DNA of 64,000 nucleotides from Pseudomonas sp. JAI120 (GTDB lineage: Bacteria; Pseudomonadota; Gammaproteobacteria; Pseudomonadales; Pseudomonadaceae): the NCBI RefSeq assembly GCF_014207255.1, contig NZ_JACHCZ010000001.1, positions 1,727,378 through 1,791,377 on the forward strand, read 5' to 3'. Positions 1 through 6,771 of this stretch are shown here, piece by piece. The position numbers were made by a program, and so were the translations under genes. Within the stretch, counting starts at the first letter, position 1. Each line of letters opens with the position of its first letter. The notes beneath the pieces are model-generated. The model was not told the DNA's origin. It did not search any database and saw only the letters and a program-made list of their open reading frames with translations.

Positions 1-1
1 T

Positions 2-460
2 GGCCAGGGCCTGGAAGATCCAGCGCCCACCATCACAGCCGGCGGCGGTGGCAAGAGTTCGCTGGTATCGCTGACCCTGTCGCCAGAGCATGAAGCGGGC
101 GCCCTGCGCGTTGCAGCGTTCCTGATCAGCTACTACGGCACCGAGAACATCAGCGCTTGCGATGTGCCCGCGCCGACGATCACCACCAAGGACCGCCTGG
201 CCATGGTCACCGTTATGGTCAAGGGCACCCCGTATGTGATCGTCGACATCTGCCTGAGGATGCTTAAACCGGCCGAGCTGTACAAGGCCCAGGGCTTCCC
301 GGCCGACTACATCATCAGCCACGGCGCCGACGGCAAACCGTTCACCAAGACCCAACAGGTGCACATGTGCGGCAACAGCGTAAGCCCACCGCCGATGGCA
401 GCGCTGGCACGGGCCAACGATCCATGGCGCATTGAGGAGCGACAGGCAGCGGCGGCGTAA
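2..460 (+). CDS. Phage DNA (cytosine-5) methyltransferase, C-terminal part
   Basis: Open from the window edge to the stop at 458-460, so only about 152 C-terminal residues are present. Two APTIT motifs, the second followed by TKD, are typical of the target-recognition region of phage C5-cytosine methyltransferases. The C-terminus has the conserved ELYKAQGFPADY and QVHMCGNSVSPP stretches (motifs IX-X), which complete the SAM-binding fold. The catalytic PCQ motif would lie upstream of the window. No restriction endonuclease gene is seen beside it, so an orphan modification role (protection of phage DNA) is inferred. It is the first gene of the forward prophage block. Confidence 0.82.
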   Translation, partial: GQGLEDPAPTITAGGGGKSSLVSLTLSPEHEAGALRVAAFLISYYGTENISACDVPAPTITTKDRLAMVTVMVKGTPYVIVDICLRMLKPAELYKAQGFPADYIISHGADGKPFTKTQQVHMCGNSVSPPPMAALARANDPWRIEERQAAAA

Positions 461-461
461 A

Positions 462-566
462 TCAGAGCCATGGCACAGCCGCCATCCACTCGGCAAGGCG
501 CAGCAAAATCCGGCTCAGCACCTCAATCAAGACTTGATACATAAGTTCAGCGAAGAGTTGTTTCAT
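462..566 (-). CDS. Possible 34-aa hydrophobic peptide on the reverse strand
   Basis: A short reverse reading frame begins ATG at 566, preceded at a good distance by GGAG (CCGGAGCGCCACCGC then ATG). It encodes MKQLFAELMYQVLIEVLSRI followed by a further 14 mostly hydrophobic or amphipathic residues. The frame is open further upstream, but only this start has a clear ribosome site. It lies opposite the 269-bp gap after the methyltransferase. Size and amphipathic character resemble small membrane peptides, including type I toxins, but I recognise no family and it could be chance. Confidence 0.3.
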   Translation of the reverse strand: MKQLFAELMYQVLIEVLSRILLRLAEWMAAVPWL

Positions 567-729
567 GCGGTGGCGCTCCGGCTTGGTTAATGAAGCCAGC
601 ATGCCGTCACGACTGTTTTTTTTGCAGGTTGGAAACCTTGTAGAAGCCCTTCCTACATGTAGCAACTCTCTCTCGCAACTACCCCCTTGACATCACTTCT
701 GGTCGTGACGCGGCCATTGAGGACTTCCC

Positions 730-1104
730 ATGCCTAAAAAACAGAAAATTCCTGTCGTATACGTGGCCGGTCCTTACCGCGCCGCAACCCGCGAACTCAT
801 CGCCGAAAACATCGCTGTGGCCAGGTCGGTCGCAGTCGCCACCGCCCGCCTCGGCTGGTTCCCGCTCTGCCCGCACACCAACACCGCGCACTTCGATGAA
901 GACCTGCCGGGGCAAGACCGGTTCTTACTCGACGGCACCCTGGCTCTTATGGAGCGTTGTGACGCGGTAGTGCTGATCAATGGTTGGCGATACAGCGCTG
1001 GCACCCTGGGTGAGGTGCACCGGGCACGCGAGTTAGGCATGCCGATCTTCGCCTGCCTGGAAGATCTGCCGACTGCTGAAGAGTTTGCCGACATACAGCT
1101 CTAA
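730..1104 (+). CDS. DUF4406 / nucleoside 2-deoxyribosyltransferase-like phage protein
   Basis: 124 aa. The start VVYVAGPYRA, then CPHTNTAHF, the acidic segment FDEDLPGQDRFLLDG and the end region RCDAVVLINGWRYSAGTLGE fit the DUF4406/nucleoside deoxyribosyltransferase-like fold found in many phages. GAGGA lies 7 bases before the ATG. Such proteins may act on nucleotides or nucleotide sugars, but the substrate here is unknown. First gene after the 461-729 gap. Confidence 0.7.
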   Translation: MPKKQKIPVVYVAGPYRAATRELIAENIAVARSVAVATARLGWFPLCPHTNTAHFDEDLPGQDRFLLDGTLALMERCDAVVLINGWRYSAGTLGEVHRARELGMPIFACLEDLPTAEEFADIQL

Positions 1105-1195
1105 AATCCCGATAGGAGTACATCCGTACTCCTCCAGCAAAACCTGTAACCCCTCCCCCTTCAAAGTCAGCCGCTATAGCGGCAAGGACGAAGTC

Positions 1196-1639
1196 ATGCC
1201 TGAAGAAAAGATTACGTTCGTCAACAGCGAGCCAGCCAAGTGCGGCTGCAAGATGGCATTCAGCTCTGGCGGCGGGCACTACTCCGACGTGGTTTACGTT
1301 ACTCCCTGCGAGGCGCACAGCGGCAGCAAGCCGTTCGGGCCGGTCGAGGTAAAGCGCGATGGGAATGGATGGTGGTGGCATCAAGGCATACCTGACTTCG
1401 GCGGCACCGAAGATCCCGCGCCATACCATGCGTGGCTCGCGGAAGAAGGCCTGCAATTGCGGGAGTGGAGCATGGAGCGTGATCTCGATGATCACCCCTA
1501 CTTCGATGGAACAGTGGGCTGTGAGGGCTGTATAGGCTGGGATCCGCAGTCGCCAGGCCCTGAGTGGTTCCTGCTGGGGATTTTCGATACTGAAGAAGGA
1601 CCGCACGTGCATTGGGCGCGCCGGGAGGTGACACCGTGA
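1196..1639 (+). CDS. Hypothetical phage protein, Cys-rich N-terminus
   Basis: 147 aa from the ATG at 1196, chosen because AAGGA precedes it; the frame is open further upstream but overlaps the previous gene. The N-terminal part has CGCKMAFSSGGGHYSDVVYV and then CEAH, which could form a small metal site. The middle is rich in Trp, and a later GCEGCIGW gives a second Cys pair. No family is recognised. It ends in ...REVTP and its stop overlaps the next start (GTGA), indicating translational coupling in an early phage operon. Confidence 0.6.
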   Translation: MPEEKITFVNSEPAKCGCKMAFSSGGGHYSDVVYVTPCEAHSGSKPFGPVEVKRDGNGWWWHQGIPDFGGTEDPAPYHAWLAEEGLQLREWSMERDLDDHPYFDGTVGCEGCIGWDPQSPGPEWFLLGIFDTEEGPHVHWARREVTP

Positions 1640-2274
1640 GCCAGATCAAAGAACGCCCCATCCTGTTCTCGGCGCCGCAGGTGAGCGCCATCCTGGAAGG
1701 CCGGAAGACGGTCACGCGACGGGCAGTCAAGGTTCAGCCGCATATCGATGCCAGTGGCAATTTCTGCGTAGGCAGCTCCAACTACGGCCAGGACGGTTAC
1801 GGCAAGCCTGTGACCAAGCACTTCGTCAACGGCTGCTGCCCCTACGGCAAGCCAGGCGACCGGCTGTGGGTGCGCGAGACCTGGGCGCGCATCCGGGTAG
1901 CCCAGGCGCCTGACCAGGAGTGGGTTGTATACCGCGAGTGCGACAACCGCACGGACTACGGAGGCCCGTGGAAACCGGGCATCCACATGTTCCGCCGTGA
2001 CAGCCGTATCCTGCTGGAGATCACCGACGTGCGCGTCGAGCGGTTGCAGGACATCAGCGAAGAGCAGGCGCTGGCCGAGGGCATCATTCCCCACGTTCGC
2101 GGTGGCTGGCACTGGCACCCGCACGACCCCGCCAACGTTGATGACTGGCATCAGTTCGGGTTCAAAACACCGGTCTGGGCCTTCCACGATCTCTGGGCTG
2201 GCATCAACGGGCAGGAAAACTGGGACGCCAACCCGTGGGTCTGGGTGGTCGAGTTCAAGCGGGTGACGCCATGA
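1636..2274 (+). CDS. Phage protein, ASCH-like
   Basis: 212 aa from GTG at 1636, with GGGAGG just upstream and a 4-base overlap with the previous stop. The N-terminus PILFSAPQVSAILEGRKTVT, then KPGDRLWVRETW, ITDVRVERLQDISEEQALAEG and a C-terminal NPWVWVVEFKR form a pattern common in phage hypothetical proteins. The order of these blocks resembles ASCH-type beta-barrel domains, which bind RNA or modified nucleotides. The family placement is tentative and the function unknown. It ends in RVTP and overlaps the next start. Confidence 0.65.
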   Translation: MSQIKERPILFSAPQVSAILEGRKTVTRRAVKVQPHIDASGNFCVGSSNYGQDGYGKPVTKHFVNGCCPYGKPGDRLWVRETWARIRVAQAPDQEWVVYRECDNRTDYGGPWKPGIHMFRRDSRILLEITDVRVERLQDISEEQALAEGIIPHVRGGWHWHPHDPANVDDWHQFGFKTPVWAFHDLWAGINGQENWDANPWVWVVEFKRVTP

Positions 2275-2627
2275 AGCTCACAGAGAAACAGCAGCTCGTT
2301 CTCCATGAGTTGCGCAAGATCGGCCGCAAAAACGCCCATCTCTATCGAGACAGCCAGCCGTACCTGCATCAGAAAGATTGCCAGAAGCTGGCACTTGGTG
2401 ACCAGGCGTGCGTGTTCGGCATGGGCGGCCTTACCTACCAGGTTGGGCACCGCCTCGGCGTATCCGCCCCATCCGTACTGAGCATCTTCAAGGCCCTTCG
2501 CCGAAAAGGCCTGGTGATTCGCGAAGAGAGCTATCCGGATTATCAGCGTGCGCGCTACTGGTGGCCGGTAGGCCTGGCCGCCGAACTCCACGCTGAATTG
2601 CAGGCGGCTGAAAGGGTGACGCCATGA
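2271..2627 (+). CDS. Phage winged-helix DNA-binding protein
   Basis: 118 aa from ATG at 2271, which overlaps the preceding stop (ATGA). The N-terminal KLTEKQQLVLHELRKIGRKN and the later QVGHRLGVSAPSVLSIFKAL followed by RRKGLVIREE form a helix-turn-helix with a wing, as in MarR/ArsR-like regulators. The intervening segment carries one Cys pair (DCQKLALGDQAC). Probably a phage regulator or replication accessory protein; the target is unknown. It ends in ERVTP and its stop overlaps the next start. Confidence 0.6.
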   Translation: MKLTEKQQLVLHELRKIGRKNAHLYRDSQPYLHQKDCQKLALGDQACVFGMGGLTYQVGHRLGVSAPSVLSIFKALRRKGLVIREESYPDYQRARYWWPVGLAAELHAELQAAERVTP

Positions 2628-2680
2628 TCGCCACCCTCTGGTTCGCATACGTCTTCATCTACCGAGGGCCCAGGCCATGA
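2624..2680 (+). CDS. 18-aa leader-like ORF in the phage operon
   Basis: ATG at 2624 overlaps the previous stop, with an AGGGTGA ribosome-binding context. It encodes MIATLWFAYVFIYRGPRP and stops at 2678-2680, overlapping the next ATG at 2677. The product would be a tiny hydrophobic peptide. Because both ends are fused to neighbours by ATGA overlaps, it may be translated as a coupling peptide rather than act on its own. Only context supports it. Confidence 0.4.
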   Translation: MIATLWFAYVFIYRGPRP

Positions 2681-3009
2681 ATGACCGCGAGCTCTTGGAC
2701 CTGGCAGCCAAAGCGGTCGGCATTGAGCTTGAAGAGAATCGCCACTGCCCTTCCGGCGGGATATGGATCGTCGATAAAAAGTCAGGTCTGGATGTCGTTT
2801 GGTCCCCGCTGACCAATGACGGCGATGCAATGCGCCTTGCGACAAGCCTCCAGCTCAGCATCCTCTGGTTCACCAACCTGCAATACGTGATGGTCGAGCG
2901 ACGCGGCTTCGGCGAGAACATCGGATGGACAGATGAGGCCGGACGAGGTGGCGCGCTCCGCCGGGCAATCACCGTCGTAGCAGCGCAAATCGGTTCCACA
3001 CTTCCCTAA
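2677..3009 (+). CDS. Hypothetical phage protein (phage ABA-sandwich-like)
   Basis: 110 aa. The N-terminus MNDRELLDLAAKAVGIELE followed by WSPLTNDGDAMRLATSLQL matches a pattern common in small proteins of Pseudomonas and enterobacterial phages, where a helix precedes W-P-L-x-x-D-G-D. The C-terminus ALRRAITVVAAQIG is helical. The function is not known. Its start overlaps the stop of the 18-aa ORF; 56 bases separate it from the adenine methyltransferase. Confidence 0.65.
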   Translation: MNDRELLDLAAKAVGIELEENRHCPSGGIWIVDKKSGLDVVWSPLTNDGDAMRLATSLQLSILWFTNLQYVMVERRGFGENIGWTDEAGRGGALRRAITVVAAQIGSTLP

Positions 3010-3065
3010 CCACAATCCCCCTACATGCCTGCCGGTGAGCGGCGGGCGCGCACCTGGAATTCAAT

Positions 3066-3920
3066 ATGACCATCACCGCCCCGGTCATCCGGTACCACGG
3101 CGCCAAGTTCAGACTTGCGCCCTGGGTGTTGCAACACTTCCCGCCGCACACCTGTTACGTCGAGTCATTCGGCGGCGCCGCTGGCGTACTCATGCAAAAG
3201 CCTCGGACTTATGCCGAGGTTTACAACGACCTCGACGGCGACATCGTGAATCTGTTCCGGGTCTTGCAGGATCAGGACTCGCGATCGGGACTTGTCGAGC
3301 GCCTGGTATTCACGCCCTACTCCCGAGAAGAGTTCGAACTGTCCTGGGAGCCGAGCGCCGACCCGATCGAACGGGCACGCCGCACAATCATCAGGGCCCA
3401 GATGGGGTTCGGTTCCGCCGGCGCAACAAAGGGTGTCACCGGTTTTCGCATCGACACGAAGCGCCAGTACGGCACCGCCCAGTCGCTCTGGGCCTCCTAC
3501 CCCGAGCAGCTTTCCGAGGTTGGCCAGCGGCTGAGCGGCGTGCTGATCGAAAACCGGCCCGCGATCGAGGTAATCAAGGCGCATGACGGGCCGCGGACAT
3601 TGCACTACGTCGACCCGCCCTATGTACATGACACCAGGTACAAGGGCGCGTCGAGCGGTCGGTACTACAAACACGAGATGGATGACGCCGCACACCGCGA
3701 ACTGCTCGGGGTTTTGCTCGAGCTAGAAGGAATGGTTGTGCTTTCAGGTTATCCCAGCGACTTGTACGCGGAGTTGCTTCCAGGATGGGCCAGCTACAGC
3801 ACATCTGCCCGCATCAGCGCCGGTCGCGGCACCGCCAACCGTACCGAATGCATCTGGCTAAACCCTGCCTGCGTCGATCGAGTAAGTCAGATCGGACTGG
3901 ATCTCGTTGAGAGAGCTTAA
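3066..3920 (+). CDS. Phage DNA adenine methyltransferase (D12/Dam class)
   Basis: 284 aa, the usual length of Dam-like N6-adenine methyltransferases. The N-terminal YHGAKFRLAPWVLQHFP and YVESFGGAAGVLMQK form the SAM-binding motifs X and I. VYNDLDGDIVNLFRVL follows, and the catalytic motif IV is DPPY in HYVDPPYVHDTRY. No endonuclease gene is adjacent, so this is an orphan methylase, probably protecting phage DNA or altering expression. The ribosome site is weak (GGAATTCAAT before ATG). Confidence 0.88.
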   Translation: MTITAPVIRYHGAKFRLAPWVLQHFPPHTCYVESFGGAAGVLMQKPRTYAEVYNDLDGDIVNLFRVLQDQDSRSGLVERLVFTPYSREEFELSWEPSADPIERARRTIIRAQMGFGSAGATKGVTGFRIDTKRQYGTAQSLWASYPEQLSEVGQRLSGVLIENRPAIEVIKAHDGPRTLHYVDPPYVHDTRYKGASSGRYYKHEMDDAAHRELLGVLLELEGMVVLSGYPSDLYAELLPGWASYSTSARISAGRGTANRTECIWLNPACVDRVSQIGLDLVERA

Positions 3921-3964
3921 CCCTAACCCACCTTCTGCCGCCCAGCGCGGCGCGGAGCATCACC

Positions 3965-4306
3965 ATGGCAGCAGCAGAGCAAATACCTGTTGATTACCTG
4001 TCCGACAAGGTCGCGGAGAAGAACTTCGCGGAGATGGTCGGCACAACGCGCCGCGCGCTTCAGGGCAAGCGCCAGCGCAACATCATCCCCAAAGGGGTGT
4101 GGAACGAAATCGATGGTCAGATTTACTACAGCATCAGGAGATATGAGGCATGGCTAGAAAGCCTATGGGATTGCCCGCCGGAGTTGAATTCGCAGGCCAA
4201 TCAGTCCGGATTCGCTTCACCTGGAAATTCCGGCGCTGCGAGACCCTCGCCTATTCCCAAACGCCAAAAGGCATTAAAGCGGCCGCAGATCTACGCGCTA
4301 CAGTAA
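3965..4306 (+). CDS. Excisionase-like phage protein
   Basis: 113 aa. VEKNFAEM-type helix-turn-helix (AEKNFAEMVGTTRRALQGKR) followed by NIIPKGVWNEIDGQIYYSI and RRYEAWLESLW resembles excisionase/MerR-like proteins coded just before tyrosine integrases in Pseudomonas prophages. It would bend attachment-site DNA and steer the integrase toward excision. Its last 157 bases overlap the integrase gene in another frame; the overlapped tail is Ser/Pro/Gln-rich and may be non-essential. Confidence 0.62.
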   Translation: MAAAEQIPVDYLSDKVAEKNFAEMVGTTRRALQGKRQRNIIPKGVWNEIDGQIYYSIRRYEAWLESLWDCPPELNSQANQSGFASPGNSGAARPSPIPKRQKALKRPQIYALQ

Positions 4307-5355
4307 TAAGCCTGATCAAGCACGGCGTGATGGACGACAAGCGTTACGCCGAGCTTTTCCCGAACTCGACATATTCCACCTACTCCGCGACCCCGCTGTT
4401 TGGCGAGTACGCCCAGACCTGGCTCGACAGTCGGGAAGTGGTCGGGGGCACCCGCAAAAACTACCGGATATCCCTCAACCTTTACTGGATGCCGCATCTT
4501 GCGCTGCTTCCTATCGATCAGATCACATCGGCAATGCTCCGGAAAATAGCCGGAGAGACACCGTGGAAGTCATCGACTGTAAAGCGCTCGGCGATCCAGC
4601 GGCTGCACACGATGTTCGAGTGCGCCGTGAACGATGAGCTGATCACCAGGAACCCGGTCGGTTCAATTGAGCTGCCGGTGAAAGCAAAGAAACCGGTGGA
4701 CCCTTTCACAGTAGCAGAGGCGGATTTGATCATAGGGCACCTGTACGAGGTGCTGACCGGTTCAATGCGGGTTTACGCGGCCTACTTTGAGTTCGCGTTT
4801 TACACCGGCATGCGGCCAGGAGAGATAGCGGCGTTGCGCTGGGATGAGGTGGATACAGAGGGGCGTGTCGCCAACGTGTGCAGAATCGTGGCTGACTACA
4901 AGATCGAGGAGCGCACGAAAACCCGCGAAACGCGGCGAGTCATGCTGAATAGCAGGGCATTGAATGCCATTGAGTTGGCCAAGGATGTGGCCGAGTTGAG
5001 GGCAAAACAGAGCCGGCGCCAGCATAAACAATCGCCGTACGTTTTTCCGCCGACCAAGAACTTCGAATTCATTCAGCAGGCCAGCGTGACCGACAAGCAC
5101 TTCAAGGCGGCCCTGGTCGCGCTGAAGATCAGGGCCAGACGGCAATACAACTGCCGCCACACTTACGCTACCATGTGCTTAATGGCAGGCATGAACCTTG
5201 GGTTCATCGCTAATCAGCTCGGTCACAGCGTGCAAATGCTGCTGACGACTTACGCCCGATGGATCAACTCCAGTGAAGACTGGAGTGAAGTCGGGAAGCT
5301 TGAGCAAAGCCTGATTGGTACAAAATTGGTACAGACAGAAACCGTACCCCTCTAG
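4150..5355 (+). CDS. int: Prophage tyrosine-type integrase
   Basis: 401 aa. AGGAG lies 9 bases before ATG 4150, and the N-terminus MARKPMGLPAGVEFAGQSVR is an Arm-binding domain start (DUF3596-like). A SAM-like core-binding domain follows (about residues 75-175). The catalytic domain shows Arg in YTGMRPGEIAALRW, H-x-x-R as CRHTYAT, the second His in QLGHS and the nucleophile Tyr in TTYARW. It would integrate and excise the prophage by site-specific recombination. It is the last phage gene, and its stop is 22 bases from folE, so the host junction is there. Confidence 0.93.
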   Translation: MARKPMGLPAGVEFAGQSVRIRFTWKFRRCETLAYSQTPKGIKAAADLRATVISLIKHGVMDDKRYAELFPNSTYSTYSATPLFGEYAQTWLDSREVVGGTRKNYRISLNLYWMPHLALLPIDQITSAMLRKIAGETPWKSSTVKRSAIQRLHTMFECAVNDELITRNPVGSIELPVKAKKPVDPFTVAEADLIIGHLYEVLTGSMRVYAAYFEFAFYTGMRPGEIAALRWDEVDTEGRVANVCRIVADYKIEERTKTRETRRVMLNSRALNAIELAKDVAELRAKQSRRQHKQSPYVFPPTKNFEFIQQASVTDKHFKAALVALKIRARRQYNCRHTYATMCLMAGMNLGFIANQLGHSVQMLLTTYARWINSSEDWSEVGKLEQSLIGTKLVQTETVPL

Positions 5356-5377
5356 AACCCATACGGAATAACGCTCT

Positions 5378-5923
5378 GTGACATTGGAACAGAATTACAC
5401 CGCGATCCTCGGCCAACTCGGCGAGGACGTTTCCCGCGAGGGCCTGCTCGACACGCCTAAGCGTGCCGCCAAGGCGATGCAGTACCTTTGCCGCGGCTAT
5501 GAACAGACACTCGAAGAAGTCACCAACGGTGCCTTGTTCAGCTCCGACAACAGCGAAATGGTGCTGGTCAAGGACATCGAGTTGTACTCGTTGTGCGAAC
5601 ACCACCTGCTGCCGTTTATCGGCAAGGCGCATGTGGCGTATATCCCGAGCGGCAAAGTGCTGGGCCTGTCGAAGGTCGCGCGGATTGTCGACATGTATGC
5701 GCGCCGCCTGCAGATCCAGGAAAACCTCAGCCGCCAGATCGCCGACGCGGTGATGCAAGTGACCGGCGCCCTGGGCGTGGCCGTGGTGATCGAAGCCAAG
5801 CACATGTGCATGATGATGCGCGGTGTGGAGAAACAGAATTCGTCGATGATCACGTCGGTGATGCTGGGTGAGTTCCGCGAAAATGCGGCCACCCGCAGCG
5901 AATTCCTCAGCCTGATCAAGTAA
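5378..5923 (+). CDS. folE: GTP cyclohydrolase I
   Basis: 181 aa, normal for bacterial FolE, which opens GTP to 7,8-dihydroneopterin triphosphate, the first step of folate and pterin synthesis. Zinc and active-site residues are visible in [12 protein letters not shown] and in [15 protein letters not shown]. The start is GTG 5378 with only a weak GGA upstream; homologues I recall begin with ATG. Just 22 bases separate it from the integrase stop, so its promoter must lie in or come from phage sequence. A strong terminator follows. Confidence 0.95.
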   Translation: MTLEQNYTAILGQLGEDVSREGLLDTPKRAAKAMQYLCRGYEQTLEEVTNGALFSSDNSEMVLVKDIELYSLCEHHLLPFIGKAHVAYIPSGKVLGLSKVARIVDMYARRLQIQENLSRQIADAVMQVTGALGVAVVIEAKHMCMMMRGVEKQNSSMITSVMLGEFRENAATRSEFLSLIK

Positions 5924-5941
5924 TAGGCTGCGTAGAAAAAC

Positions 5942-5967
5942 ACCGGCGTTCATCGCCGGTTTTTTTT
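5942..5967 (+). terminator. Intrinsic terminator of folE
   Basis: ACCGGCG and CGCCGGT form a 7-bp stem around a five-base loop (TTCAT), followed by an uninterrupted T run. It begins about 18 bases after the folE stop. Confidence 0.9.
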
Positions 5968-6024
5968 CGCCTGCAGAATTAAGGTAAGCTGCGGCCCCTT
6001 CTTCATGGGCAAGAGGTTTCAGCC

Positions 6025-6396
6025 ATGTTCGTCAAAGCACTTCGAGTGGGCCTCGGCCACGTCATCATCGCCGGCGACTTACTTACCCGTCCGCGCAAAA
6101 AGCAGCGCCCTGCCGAACAACAGGCGCAGGTGAACGCAGCGGCCAAGGACCTGACCCTGTATCAATTCCACGCCTGCCCGTTCTGCGTGAAGACCCGCCG
6201 CACCCTGCACCGCCTGAATGTGCCGGTGGCGCTGAAGGATGCGAAGAACAACGAGCAGGACCGCCAGACCCTGCTGGAGCAAGGCGGCAAGATCAAGGTG
6301 CCGTGCCTGCGCATCGAAGAGAATGGCCAGACCACCTGGATGTATGACTCCAAAGTGATCATCGATTACCTGGACAAGCGTTTCGCTGCGGTCTGA
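6025..6396 (+). CDS. Glutaredoxin / GST N-terminal domain protein
   Basis: 123 aa. A basic, hydrophobic N-terminal segment of about 30 residues precedes a thioredoxin-fold domain starting at LTLYQFHACPFCVKTRRTLH, with the redox motif CPFC. The cis-Pro is in KIKVPCLRIE, and DSKVIIDYLDKRF is the final helix pair. It probably reduces glutathione-mixed disulfides or binds glutathione; the N-terminal segment could anchor it at the membrane. A palindromic hairpin follows the gene. Confidence 0.85.
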   Translation: MFVKALRVGLGHVIIAGDLLTRPRKKQRPAEQQAQVNAAAKDLTLYQFHACPFCVKTRRTLHRLNVPVALKDAKNNEQDRQTLLEQGGKIKVPCLRIEENGQTTWMYDSKVIIDYLDKRFAAV

Positions 6397-6413
6397 CAGA
6401 CCTGCTGAGATCC

Positions 6414-6445
6414 AATGTGGGAGGGAGCTTGCTCCCTCCCACATT
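6414..6445. repeat. Perfect palindromic REP-like hairpin
   Basis: A 15-bp stem, AATGTGGGAGGGAGC, is repeated in inverse orientation around TT. It lies between convergent genes and belongs to the GTGGGAGGG REP family seen elsewhere in the window. It may end transcription from both sides or protect mRNA 3' ends. Confidence 0.85.
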
Positions 6446-6771
6446 CAGTTCGGTGTTGGCAAATCCAGGTCCAACTCAAGCAGCGCCGAGCCGAGGCACT
6501 TGCCATGGGCATCCAGCGCCAGCGAACGGGTTACGCCGCCGCGCAATATCCCCGGCAGTACGAAGTTCAGCGCTTGCACGTTGGGCAGTTCATAACGCCG
6601 TACCGGCGCAGCGCCAGGCTCCAGCAAGCCTGCAAAAAACTCGGCCACGCGCTCGGCCGTGAGCTGCTCACGCAGCAACGGATAATCCTCGACGCGATAG
6701 GCAATGATCGAGATGTTCGAGGTGTCGCCCTTATCGCCGGTACGGGAATGGGCCAGCGTGTGCAGTTTCAT
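6445..6771 (-). CDS. AtuA C-terminal-domain protein (small subunit of split AtuA)
   Basis: 108 aa. The N-terminus KLHTLAHSRTGDKGDTSNIS matches the C-terminal domain of full-length AtuA, seen fused in this same window near 63870-63950 as [20 protein letters not shown]. It therefore looks like the split-off C-terminal domain of an AtuA-family enzyme. Its start overlaps the stop of the large partner by 4 bases. AtuA is needed for acyclic terpene use in P. aeruginosa, but its exact activity is not established. Confidence 0.82.
   Translation of the reverse strand: MKLHTLAHSRTGDKGDTSNISIIAYRVEDYPLLREQLTAERVAEFFAGLLEPGAAPVRRYELPNVQALNFVLPGILRGGVTRSLALDAHGKCLGSALLELDLDLPTPN

Noticed and set aside
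680..730. TTGACA as -35 box before the 730 gene
   Set aside because: No credible -10 sequence at 16-18 bases downstream.
5340..5400. Attachment-site core repeat
   Set aside because: Only one prophage end is in the window, so no direct repeat can be shown.
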